A DNA stretch of 64,000 nucleotides, taken from positions 1 to 64,000 of the forward strand of contig JAILLQ010000038.1 in NCBI GenBank assembly GCA_024693045.1, written 5' to 3'. This document shows positions 53,574-61,802 of the stretch, in pieces (within the stretch, counting starts at the first letter, position 1; each line of letters begins with the position of its first letter). Position numbers and translations under genes: made by a program. The notes beneath the pieces were generated by a model. That model was not told the origin of the DNA. It made no database searches and saw only the letters and a list, made by a program, of their open reading frames with translations. This DNA comes from Treponema sp. GTDB lineage: Bacteria; Spirochaetota; Spirochaetia; Treponematales; Treponemataceae.

Positions 53574-53617
53574 AAAGGTGATTTTGAAGCTGGTAGTTTC
53601 AAAGTCACCTTTTTTTA
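53574..53617 (+). terminator. Terminator of the chemoreceptor gene
   Basis: AAAGGTGA and TCACCTTT with further TTTTGAA/TTTCAAA pairing form a long stem followed by TTTTTTT. A weaker hairpin (AAGGCCCGAAC/GTTCAGACCTT) precedes it. Confidence 0.9.
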
Positions 53618-53627
53618 TTACTAATTC

Positions 53628-55112
53628 TTAGTCAGCTAAAACCTTATCATTATTAAAATCATAACCGATTGTATAAATTCGTTTTCCACTAAAGAAGTCT
53701 TTTGTAAGTTTTACTATTACTCCATTCAAAATCAAAAGTGAAATAATATTTGGAATAGCCATAAGTCCGTTTACGATATCGGCTATTGTCCAAACAGCAG
53801 ATACTGTCATATAAGGACCTGCAAATACGGCTACAATGTAGAGCCAACGGTAAATTTTTACAGGAGTCATATTTCCATTTGAAAGATATTCAATACATCT
53901 TTCTGAGTAATAATCCCATCCCAAGATTGTAGTAAAAGCAAAGAGAACTAGAGAAATCATCAATACAAATGATATTACAACAGGAGGAACTCTAGGTAGC
54001 AAAACCTGGAAAGCAGAGTTAGTAAGTTCAAAACCAGTAAGATTTGCAATCTCCGGCTTTATCAAAAGTCCAATTACAATAGAAAGACCAGTCATAGAAC
54101 AAATAACAATTGTATCAAAGAAAGTTCCAGTCATTGAAATTATACCCTGCTGAACAGCATGATCAACTTTTGCAGCGGAAGCGGCAATTGGAGCAGAACC
54201 TAATCCAGCTTCGTTACTAAAAATACCACGAGCAATACCTTTCTGCATTGCAACAATCATAGCACCTACAGCACCACCGGTAGCAGCCTTAAATCCAAAA
54301 GCTCCCTGGAATACTGCTTCAATTGCATCAAGAATATGTGAAACGTTACATGCTAAAGCAAACACAGCAAAAACAACGTAGATTACAGCCATAACAGGAA
54401 CGATAACACCTGCAACAGTAGAAATACGCTTTAATCCACCAATTATAACCAATGCTACGAATACTGCGAGTATAATAGAAGAAACAACTACAACTACTGA
54501 ATAACTACCTAAAAGAGGAATATTAACAAGCTGAAGTTCTCCACAGGCTGTCTTTGCGAAAGTCTGAATACCATTTGTAATAGAGTTCACCTGACTGAAT
54601 GTACCAATTCCAAAAAGCCCTACCATTGTTCCAAAAATTGCAAAAAGCACTGCAAGTAATTTACCGAATACAGGAAACTTAGCCCCTACACCTTTTTCAC
54701 ATGTATAGAAAGGTCCGCCCAAGATATGACCATCAGCTTTTTCTTCACGGTAATGAATGGCAAGAAGACATTCAGCATATTTTGTAGCCATACCCAATAA
54801 AGCAGCAAGCCACATCCAGAAAAGAGCTCCTGGACCGCCCAATGCAATGGCTGTCGCAACACCTACAATATTTCCAGTTCCTACGGTTGCAGAAAGAGCA
54901 GTACAAAGAGCCTTAAAACTAGAAAGTTCACCGTCTCCGCCATCAGTGTTTTTACTGAAAATCGATTTAAGAGCGAACTTCAGCTGCTTAAACTGCACAC
55001 CCTTTAATCTGATTGTTAAAAAGATACCAGTTACCAGAATCAAAATGATTAATGGTAAGCCCCAGACAAAACCATCAATGGCTTCTAAAATAGAATTGAT
55101 TTTTGCGAACAT
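53628..55112 (-). CDS. Alanine/glycine:cation symporter (AGCS family)
   Basis: The 494-residue product has about 10-11 membrane helices. The AGCS hallmarks are ALSATVGTGNIVGVATAIALGGPGALFWMWLAALLGMATKYAE, HILGGPFYTCEKGVG, KGIARGIFSNEAGLGSAPIA and TTILGWDYYSERCIEY. It imports alanine or glycine with sodium (or protons) across the inner membrane; the exact amino acid is inferred from family only. GGGGGAA precedes the ATG. It is transcribed alone and is divergent from the MATE gene. Confidence 0.93.
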   Translation of the reverse strand: MFAKINSILEAIDGFVWGLPLIILILVTGIFLTIRLKGVQFKQLKFALKSIFSKNTDGGDGELSSFKALCTALSATVGTGNIVGVATAIALGGPGALFWMWLAALLGMATKYAECLLAIHYREEKADGHILGGPFYTCEKGVGAKFPVFGKLLAVLFAIFGTMVGLFGIGTFSQVNSITNGIQTFAKTACGELQLVNIPLLGSYSVVVVVSSIILAVFVALVIIGGLKRISTVAGVIVPVMAVIYVVFAVFALACNVSHILDAIEAVFQGAFGFKAATGGAVGAMIVAMQKGIARGIFSNEAGLGSAPIAASAAKVDHAVQQGIISMTGTFFDTIVICSMTGLSIVIGLLIKPEIANLTGFELTNSAFQVLLPRVPPVVISFVLMISLVLFAFTTILGWDYYSERCIEYLSNGNMTPVKIYRWLYIVAVFAGPYMTVSAVWTIADIVNGLMAIPNIISLLILNGVIVKLTKDFFSGKRIYTIGYDFNNDKVLAD

Positions 55113-55186
55113 TACGTTCCCCCAAAATTCAGCAATTTTTTTATATTATATATTTAAACAAAAAATGTGTATATAAATGAAAATCC

Positions 55187-55215
55187 TTGACACTAGTAGT
55201 ACAGTCTGACATACT
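55187..55215 (+). promoter_or_regulatory. Promoter abutting the MATE gene
   Basis: TTGACA, 17 bases, CATACT, seven bases, ATG (55223). The track's start codon at 55187 is the TTG of the -35 box. Confidence 0.7.
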
Positions 55216-55218
55216 ACT
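55195..55218 (+). promoter_or_regulatory. Candidate operator over the MATE promoter
   Basis: AGTAGTA and TACTACT are perfect seven-base inverted arms with a 10-base centre. They cover most of the spacer and the -10 box. A dimeric repressor bound here would block polymerase. No regulator gene lies beside it. Confidence 0.5.
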
Positions 55219-55222
55219 TTCT

Positions 55223-56599
55223 ATGAACAATAAATATTTTGGAACAGCTTCTTTTTATAAAAGAGCTCTTGCAATAGCAATTCCTGTAATGGCTCAGCTT
55301 TTAGTACAAACCCTAGTTTCTCTTGTTGACAACTTTATGGTTGCCGGTCTAGGAGACATAAAAATGAGTGGAGTAAACATAGCCGGTTCCATAAATTTTA
55401 TTTTCCTCATTTTCACGAATACTGTATGTATGGCAGGTGGAATCTTTATGAGTCAGTTCAAAGGAGCTGATGATAAAGAAAACATGCAGCAGACCTTCCG
55501 CTTCAAATTGCTCTTTCTCGGCTTTTTCGGTATTGCCTATTCACTTTTGTGCTGGTTTGCACCAAGACAGCTCTTTAACCTTATGGTTACAATAAACAAG
55601 GATGCAGACAAGATACTTATCCAAGCTCAGCTTTACAGCCGTGCGGTTTCATTTTCATGGATTTTTATGGTTTTGGCACAAGCATGCGCCTCATCCCTTA
55701 GAGAAATAGAAAAAGTTAGAGCTCCACTTGTTATTTCTGTTGCAGCAACTCTAATAAATACTCTTTTCAACTGGCTCCTGATATATGGAAATTTAGGTTT
55801 TCCACGACTGGAAGTAAAAGGTGCTGGATACGCAACCGTAATAGCCCAAATGTCACAACTTTTGATTTTCATTATATATCTTGCAATAAAAAAGCCGGAT
55901 TTTATTTTCAATCCACTGAAAATTTTTGCAATAAGAATAAAACTTTTTCTTACTATTTCACGAAAATCTCTTGTTATTCTATATTCAGAACTTTTCTGGG
56001 CCTTTTCAGAAACTTTATCAAATGCCCTTTTCAATACTAGAGGTGGAGCAGAGGTCGTTTCTGGAATGGCAGCCGGATTTGCAATTGCAAACCTCTTTTT
56101 CATCTGTTTTTCAGGTATTGTAAACAGTACAAGCGTAATAATAGGACAGGAACTTGGAGCCGGTCATCTAGAAGAAGCAAGAAGGCAAAAAAACTGGGTT
56201 TTGTCTGGCTCTATAATTTTTGGAAGTATTTTTACACTTATTGGATTTTCAACTATAGGTCTTATTCCCTTTGTATTTAAAAATCTTACCCCAGAAGCCA
56301 GAGTTATTGCCCGAAACCTGATAATTGTAGCAGCTATTTACCTGCCTTTGTGGGCATACATTAATGCTCTTTATTCTATTTCTAGAACCGGCGGAGACAC
56401 CAAAATGGGGGCAGTTTGCGACACCGTTGCAAATATTCTATTCATTTTAGGGATGATAGCCACAACCTTCTTAACAAAATGGGGACCGGTTACAATGTAC
56501 GCAATCGTAAAATTAAGTGATTTCCCAAAAGCACTGATTGGACAAATATGGCTCAAAAAAGAAAGATGGCTTGTGAACCTTGCAGAAAAAAACCGCTGA
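55223..56599 (+). CDS. MATE-family multidrug/cation exporter
   Basis: The 458-residue product has 12 predicted membrane helices in two similar halves, with the MATE-type blocks ALAIAIPVMAQLLVQTLVSLVDNFMVAGLGDIKMSGVN and GGAEVVSGMAAGFAIANLFF. It exports cationic drugs or metabolites using a sodium or proton gradient; substrate unknown. The ATG at 55223 follows its promoter by seven bases without a ribosome site, so the mRNA is probably leaderless. An inverted repeat over the promoter suggests repression. Confidence 0.93.
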   Translation: MNNKYFGTASFYKRALAIAIPVMAQLLVQTLVSLVDNFMVAGLGDIKMSGVNIAGSINFIFLIFTNTVCMAGGIFMSQFKGADDKENMQQTFRFKLLFLGFFGIAYSLLCWFAPRQLFNLMVTINKDADKILIQAQLYSRAVSFSWIFMVLAQACASSLREIEKVRAPLVISVAATLINTLFNWLLIYGNLGFPRLEVKGAGYATVIAQMSQLLIFIIYLAIKKPDFIFNPLKIFAIRIKLFLTISRKSLVILYSELFWAFSETLSNALFNTRGGAEVVSGMAAGFAIANLFFICFSGIVNSTSVIIGQELGAGHLEEARRQKNWVLSGSIIFGSIFTLIGFSTIGLIPFVFKNLTPEARVIARNLIIVAAIYLPLWAYINALYSISRTGGDTKMGAVCDTVANILFILGMIATTFLTKWGPVTMYAIVKLSDFPKALIGQIWLKKERWLVNLAEKNR

Positions 56600-56628
56600 T
56601 TGTAAAAAATAAGCGAATTCATTATTAT
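56600..56628 (+). promoter_or_regulatory. Promoter of pgi
   Basis: TTGTAA, 17 bases, TATTAT, starting right after the MATE stop. The leader of about 45 bases contains a small CGCTTTTAAAGCG palindrome and ends with an AGG ribosome site. Confidence 0.65.
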
Positions 56629-56681
56629 TCTAAACAATACCGCTTTTAAAGCGAATCAATTTTAATTTTACGAGGCTTCAA

Positions 56682-58265
56682 ATGGCTACATGGTCAAACG
56701 CTGACACTCTTTCTTCATGGAAGAAGTTGCAGTCCCTTAAGGGAATGGTTTCTGTTAAAGACGAACTTTCGTCTGCTAACGCAGTAAAAAGAATCAAAGA
56801 ATATTCTGTTCCAATGGCAGAAGGACTTACTTACAATTACGCTGCAAAACAGGTAAATGAGCAGATTCTTAAAACTTTGCAGGAACTTTCTGATGAATCA
56901 CAGCTTCTTGAAAAATTTGAAGCTCTTTACAACGGTGAAGTTGTAAACACTGGTGAAAAAAGAATGGTACTTCACCAGCTCACTCGCGGACAGCTTGGAA
57001 AAGATGTAATGGCGGACGGTGTAAACAAAAGAGAATTCTACATTAAAGAACAGAAACGCATTGCTGAATTTGCTGACAAGGTTCACTCGGGAAAAATTGT
57101 AAACGAAAAGGGTGAAAAATTTACATCAGTATGCCAGATTGGTATCGGCGGTTCAGACTTAGGTCCTCGCGCAATGTACCTTGCTCTTGAAAACTGGGCA
57201 AAAAAGAACAATACATTCAAAATGGAAGCTCACTTCATTTCAAATGTAGACCCAGATGACGCATCTGCAGTTCTTGCTTCAATTGATCTTGCTCATACAA
57301 TCTTTATCCTTGTTTCTAAATCAGGAACAACTCTTGAAACTTTGACAAACGAATCATTCGTTAAAGATGGACTTAAAAAGGCTGGTCTTGAAGTTTCTAA
57401 ACATATGATTGCTGTAACATCTGAAACAAGTCCACTTGCTCACAACCCTGACTACATGGAAGCTTTCTACATGGACGACTACATCGGTGGTCGTTACTCA
57501 TCATGTTCTGGCGTTGGTGGAGCAGTACTTTCACTTGCATTTGGTCCAAAAGTTTTCGCAGACTTCCTTGACGGAGCTGCTGCAGAAGACAAAACAGCTT
57601 TAAATAAAGACATCACAAAAAACCCAGCTCTTCTGGACGCACTCATCGGAGTTTACGAAAGAAATGTTCAGGATTATCCATCAACAGCTATTCTTCCATA
57701 CAGTCAGGCTCTTTCTCGTTTCCCTGCTCACCTTCAGCAGCTTGATATGGAATCTAACGGTAAATCTGTAAACCGCGATGGAAAAGCAATCAACTATGTA
57801 ACTGGTCCTGTAATTTTCGGAGAACCAGGAACAAATGGTCAGCATTCTTTCTACCAGCTTCTTCACCAGGGAACAAGTATCGTTCCTCTTCAGTTCATCG
57901 CATTCAGCGAAAATCAGACTGGAAAAGATGTTGTAATTGAAGATTCTACCAGCCAGAAAAAACTCTGCGCTAATGTTGTAGCTCAGATTGTTGCTTTCGC
58001 TTGTGGAAAAACTGATGCAGATCCAAACAAATCATTTGCAGGTAACAGACCTTCTTCTTTGATTTACGGTAAAGCACTTACACCAAAAACACTGGGAGCT
58101 CTTTTGGCTCACTTCGAAAACAAAGTAATGTTCCAGGGCTTTGTATGGAACATCAACTCTTTCGATCAGGAAGGTGTTCAGCTGGGTAAAAAACTTGCAA
58201 AAGCAGTTCTTTCAAATCAGATGGAAGCTTCTCTTGCAGAATATGCAAGTCTCTTAATTAAATAA
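56682..58265 (+). CDS. pgi: Glucose-6-phosphate isomerase
   Basis: The 527-residue product has QIGIGGSDLGPRAMYLAL, HFISNVDPDD, VSKSGTTLETLTNE (phosphate binding) and VIFGEPGTNGQHSFYQLLHQGT, which carries the catalytic glutamate and histidine. It interconverts glucose 6-phosphate and fructose 6-phosphate in glycolysis. Strong codon bias suggests high expression, as expected for a glycolytic enzyme. AGG lies seven bases before the ATG, and a terminator follows. A single-gene unit. Confidence 0.97.
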   Translation: MATWSNADTLSSWKKLQSLKGMVSVKDELSSANAVKRIKEYSVPMAEGLTYNYAAKQVNEQILKTLQELSDESQLLEKFEALYNGEVVNTGEKRMVLHQLTRGQLGKDVMADGVNKREFYIKEQKRIAEFADKVHSGKIVNEKGEKFTSVCQIGIGGSDLGPRAMYLALENWAKKNNTFKMEAHFISNVDPDDASAVLASIDLAHTIFILVSKSGTTLETLTNESFVKDGLKKAGLEVSKHMIAVTSETSPLAHNPDYMEAFYMDDYIGGRYSSCSGVGGAVLSLAFGPKVFADFLDGAAAEDKTALNKDITKNPALLDALIGVYERNVQDYPSTAILPYSQALSRFPAHLQQLDMESNGKSVNRDGKAINYVTGPVIFGEPGTNGQHSFYQLLHQGTSIVPLQFIAFSENQTGKDVVIEDSTSQKKLCANVVAQIVAFACGKTDADPNKSFAGNRPSSLIYGKALTPKTLGALLAHFENKVMFQGFVWNINSFDQEGVQLGKKLAKAVLSNQMEASLAEYASLLIK

Positions 58266-58285
58266 ATTTGATTAAATTGACAAAT

Positions 58286-58328
58286 AAAAAACTGCGAAAA
58301 AGTTTTATCCTTTTTCGCAGTTTTTTTT
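58286..58328. terminator. Bidirectional terminator after pgi
   Basis: AAAACTGCGAAAAAG, a short loop, CTTTTTCGCAGTTTTTTTT: a perfect stem flanked by A- and T-runs. It sits between pgi and the convergent HD-GYP gene, whose stop codon is next to it. Confidence 0.95.
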
Positions 58329-58329
58329 A

Positions 58330-59685
58330 TTAACAGCAGTTCATAATCTTTAGAACTTCTTCCTTCTCTTTTATAAACAAGTCTGCCAGAATAGGATCAA
58401 AATGACTTCCTGAAGATTCCTTTATAATTTCAAATGCCCTCTCTGGAGAAAAAGCCTTTTTGTAACAACGCGGTGAAACCAAAGCATCAAAGACATCTGC
58501 TACAGCCATGATTCTAGCACACAAGGGTATCGCTTCTCCTTTTAAATTATTAGGATAACCACTTCCATCCCAGCGTTCATGATGCCCTTTTGCTACATCA
58601 ATTGCCATTTTTACATATTCATCGGATTCAATTTTACCCAGGACTTCCTTAATAATTTTTTCACCAAAAATAGTGTGAATTTTCATTTTTTCAAATTCTT
58701 CTGCAGTCAATTTGCCTGGTTTCTGCAAAATAATATCTGATACAGCAATTTTTCCAATATCATGCATCGGTGCAACTTTTTTTAAAATATCAATATAATG
58801 CTCGGTAAGAATTTCTGGAAAATATCCATAAGAACGAGCGGCCTTTGCCAAAAGTTCTACATACAAACTGGTTCTTCTAACATGTTCTCCTGTTTCAGTA
58901 TCACGGCTTTCAATTATTGTAGACATACCAAGAATAGTCTGTTCCTGTACATACTGCAGGTGACGATTTTTAGCAACAATTTCAGAAGTCTTTTTATTAA
59001 CTTCTTTTTCCAAATTATCACGATTTTCTTCCAGTTTTTCAGTAAGGCTGATGCAAACAATTGTAAGACAAACAAAAGTTATGATTAAAACAACAATTAC
59101 TAATTCAACGACTAGTCTTGTAATATTAACAAATCCTTTCATATCTTCCTGAGCGGAATCCAAATCTCTTGCGATAAAGGACATAAGTTTTGAAAAATTA
59201 GCTTTTGCCTCAGAAAAAGAATTCATCATATCTTTTGAAATATAGCGCTCGGCAAGTTCTTTTGAATTATTAGTTCGCAAATCCATTGCTATATCAATTT
59301 GTGAAAAAATATGATGACAAAGACTATCTGCGTCATGGAATACCTGCTTTAACTCTTCACTGTATCCCAGATTGCTTTCAATTTCCTTCAAATCAATAAG
59401 AATTTTATTATGGATTAAGAATTCTTTCTGCTTGTAATTAGGAAGTAAATCCACATCAGATGTAAGAACATAAAGAGCAGTTACAGATTGTTCTTCGGCT
59501 AAATTCTTAAGGACATTCTGAATTAATTCTAAATTTATAGCTCCAGGTGCAATAGAGGCTTTATATGTATTAATAGTTCTTGTCAGACACAAACAGATTA
59601 GTGCTAAACCAAAGAGTTCAATACAAAAGAAACTGAGACATATTTTAAAAAGCCTTAAAGAATTTTCACTTCTTAATCTAAACAT
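58330..59685 (-). CDS. Membrane HD-GYP domain protein, probable c-di-GMP phosphodiesterase
   Basis: The 451-residue product has a membrane helix at about 15-38, a helical periplasmic domain (about 40-180), a second helix near 185-208, a coiled-coil linker and a C-terminal HD-GYP domain. The motifs HDIGKIAVSDIILQKPGKL and HHERWDGSGYPNNLKGEAIPLCARIMAVADVFDAL include the intact GYP triad. It should break down cyclic di-GMP. ATG 59685 has GGAG five bases upstream. It is 14 bases after the solute-binding lipoprotein gene, which likely supplies the ligand signal. Confidence 0.93.
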   Translation of the reverse strand: MFRLRSENSLRLFKICLSFFCIELFGLALICLCLTRTINTYKASIAPGAINLELIQNVLKNLAEEQSVTALYVLTSDVDLLPNYKQKEFLIHNKILIDLKEIESNLGYSEELKQVFHDADSLCHHIFSQIDIAMDLRTNNSKELAERYISKDMMNSFSEAKANFSKLMSFIARDLDSAQEDMKGFVNITRLVVELVIVVLIITFVCLTIVCISLTEKLEENRDNLEKEVNKKTSEIVAKNRHLQYVQEQTILGMSTIIESRDTETGEHVRRTSLYVELLAKAARSYGYFPEILTEHYIDILKKVAPMHDIGKIAVSDIILQKPGKLTAEEFEKMKIHTIFGEKIIKEVLGKIESDEYVKMAIDVAKGHHERWDGSGYPNNLKGEAIPLCARIMAVADVFDALVSPRCYKKAFSPERAFEIIKESSGSHFDPILADLFIKEKEEVLKIMNCC

Positions 59686-59699
59686 CAACACTCCGATTA

Positions 59700-60917
59700 T
59701 TATTCACTTTTACCAGAAATTTCTTCAACTAAGTCGTCCAATTCATCTTGCAAATCTATATCCTCTAATTTTGATTCTGTCAAAGTGTGTCCAAAAAGTT
59801 TTGCCGGTTTCCAGACAGATTTGTAAACATTCTGACGATGGCTATATTTTGACTGTTCCATTAGTGCAGAAAGAGCTGGCGAGGATTTTACCGCTTCTGA
59901 ATGAGCTACTCTAAGATTCGCAGGACACTCGCCGGTATTTTCAAAAATCATGAATTGACTTTCGTCATTAGTCAGCCAGTCCGCAACTTTTTCGGCCCAT
60001 TCCGGGAAAGATGTCCTAGGAGAAATTCCCAGCATTTTATATCCGGCATAACTGTGCAGCTGTAAATCCCTGCCGGCAATATTCAATGTTGGAAGTTTAC
60101 AGGCAGCATAATTATCGCCCCAAAGTTCCTGAACTCTAATTGAATTCCATGCCCCATTTACTCCAGCTACGATTTCATCATTTTCCATAAGCTTAATAAA
60201 AGAAGAATCTGAGGCACTCTTAAAACCTGGTAAATGAGCAAGCGTATGTATAGCTTTTGCTACATCAATTCCTTTAATTTCCGATTTAGTACAATTCCAG
60301 TTGCAAGTGTTACTGATTCCATCTGTATTCATTTCAATATCCAAACCAGCAGCCTTAAAAAAGGAATAAAGATACCAACCATTTTGTAAATCCATTGTTA
60401 CATATTTTCCAGCAGAAAGAGCCTTATCAGCCATTTTTTCAAAAGACTTTACATCGTTTTCGTTCAAATATGCCTTGTTGTAATACAAAAAATAACCATT
60501 ACTGTTTAATACAGGATATGCGTAAAGTTTATCTTCGTGCATGGAAGCCTTTATTATTCCTGTTTCAAGTCCACCACACGATGTAATAACATAGTCCTTG
60601 TTGTAAGTAACTTCTTTTAGATAATCATTATCCATAAGTTCATTAAACTGATTATCCACAAATACAAAGATATCAGGTTCTTTTATACTGCCAGAAAGAA
60701 GAACATTTCTACATTTAGCCGAAGACTGCTCAATTATGTTGAAATTAAAAGAAGCATATTTTTTATTCAATTCAGCAAATTTTTCTAATCTTGATTTTGA
60801 AAGTTCTACATTGCCTTCATCAACCCAAACAGTAAGACAAACACTTTCTTTCTTACACGATGAAAACATTAAAAGAGTAATTAGTACAAATATAACAAAG
60901 CCTTTGATTCTAAACAT
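59700..60917 (-). CDS. Solute-binding lipoprotein (family 1 type), partner of the HD-GYP protein
   Basis: The 405-residue product has a lipoprotein signal (MFRIKGFVIFVLITLLMFSSC). The layout of a sugar-type ABC binding protein follows: LTVWVDEGNVELSKSRLEKFAELNKKY, then EPDIFVFVDNQF, then YAYPVLNSNGYFLYYNKAYL, and WADWLTN-like EKVADWLTNDES. It lacks the usual permease and ATPase genes nearby. Instead it is followed after 14 bases by a membrane HD-GYP gene, so it more likely serves as a ligand sensor than as a transporter part. TATAAT lies 10 bases before the ATG, but no good -35 box is seen. Confidence 0.85.
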   Translation of the reverse strand: MFRIKGFVIFVLITLLMFSSCKKESVCLTVWVDEGNVELSKSRLEKFAELNKKYASFNFNIIEQSSAKCRNVLLSGSIKEPDIFVFVDNQFNELMDNDYLKEVTYNKDYVITSCGGLETGIIKASMHEDKLYAYPVLNSNGYFLYYNKAYLNENDVKSFEKMADKALSAGKYVTMDLQNGWYLYSFFKAAGLDIEMNTDGISNTCNWNCTKSEIKGIDVAKAIHTLAHLPGFKSASDSSFIKLMENDEIVAGVNGAWNSIRVQELWGDNYAACKLPTLNIAGRDLQLHSYAGYKMLGISPRTSFPEWAEKVADWLTNDESQFMIFENTGECPANLRVAHSEAVKSSPALSALMEQSKYSHRQNVYKSVWKPAKLFGHTLTESKLEDIDLQDELDDLVEEISGKSE

Positions 60918-60972
60918 GACCTATATTATTATAAGTCATTTTTCTTAAAAAGATAGTTATTGAAAAATAAAA

Positions 60973-61791
60973 TTACAAAGTTTTTACAGTAAATGCAGCC
61001 TGAACTGTAAAAGCTTTTCCTAAAGAACTTTCCCTTCTATTTGAACCAAATATTTCTGTATGGCAGGTACAATCTCTAGAAATAACAATATTTTCGTCGC
61101 GAATATTACAACTTTTTAAAAGTGCAAGATTAGCCTTTAGCAAACTTAAATGAAAAAGTTCCCCTGGCCCACAATTCCAATTTTTTGCTACCTGCGAAAA
61201 ATCTTCTGCAGAAGTCACTGGTCTAACACAGTCTGGAGAAAAGTTTGAAGCAAAATAATCAGCTCTTTCCTTGTTAACAATGTAACAGCAGTCCTGAATG
61301 TGTGGCCCGATTGCAACTGAAATATTTTCTGCCTTTGCTCCATATTTTTCTGCGGCAAGTTTAATTGCATTTGCTGCTATTCCAGTTCCCTTCCAACCAG
61401 AATGAATAGTCCCAAAAAATCCACTTTCAGCTTCGTACAGATAAACAGGAAGACAGTCTGCTACGGTAACAAGGGGTAAAAGCTCTGCATTTTTTGTAAT
61501 AATACCGTCTCCAATTTTGTTTTCGGTATCAAGAGAAGAATCTACACTATAAACAAGCTTAGTGTGATCTAACTGAACCTGACTTATCACTTTTCCTCCA
61601 AAGTCACTGCAAATAGAGGCCAGCATTTTATTGCGGTTTTCATTTTCTTCATTCCACCTGAATCGCATAGAACCAGCAGCAAGAAGAGTAAGCCCCCACT
61701 GTGCGCCAGTTAAAGGCTTTCCATCTCTGTAAAAAGGAAAAGTTCTGTATTTTTCACCTTTATAATTTTTTTCAAAAGAAATTTCAGTCAT
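60973..61791 (-). CDS. pgeF: Purine nucleoside phosphorylase/laccase-domain protein (YfiH family)
   Basis: The 272-residue product has the YfiH/DUF152 blocks VTVADCLPVYLY, FFGTIHSGWKGTGIAANAIKLAAEKYGAKAENISVAIGPHIQDCCYIV. These supply the zinc-binding cysteine and histidines. Family members are purine nucleoside phosphorylases or, in PgeF, remove L-Ser mis-added to peptidoglycan. Which activity applies here cannot be told. A GAG site precedes the ATG. It lies 11 bases after the 568-residue protein gene and is probably co-transcribed with it. Confidence 0.9.
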   Translation of the reverse strand: MTEISFEKNYKGEKYRTFPFYRDGKPLTGAQWGLTLLAAGSMRFRWNEENENRNKMLASICSDFGGKVISQVQLDHTKLVYSVDSSLDTENKIGDGIITKNAELLPLVTVADCLPVYLYEAESGFFGTIHSGWKGTGIAANAIKLAAEKYGAKAENISVAIGPHIQDCCYIVNKERADYFASNFSPDCVRPVTSAEDFSQVAKNWNCGPGELFHLSLLKANLALLKSCNIRDENIVISRDCTCHTEIFGSNRRESSLGKAFTVQAAFTVKTL

Positions 61792-61802
61792 TTCAAACTC
61801 AT

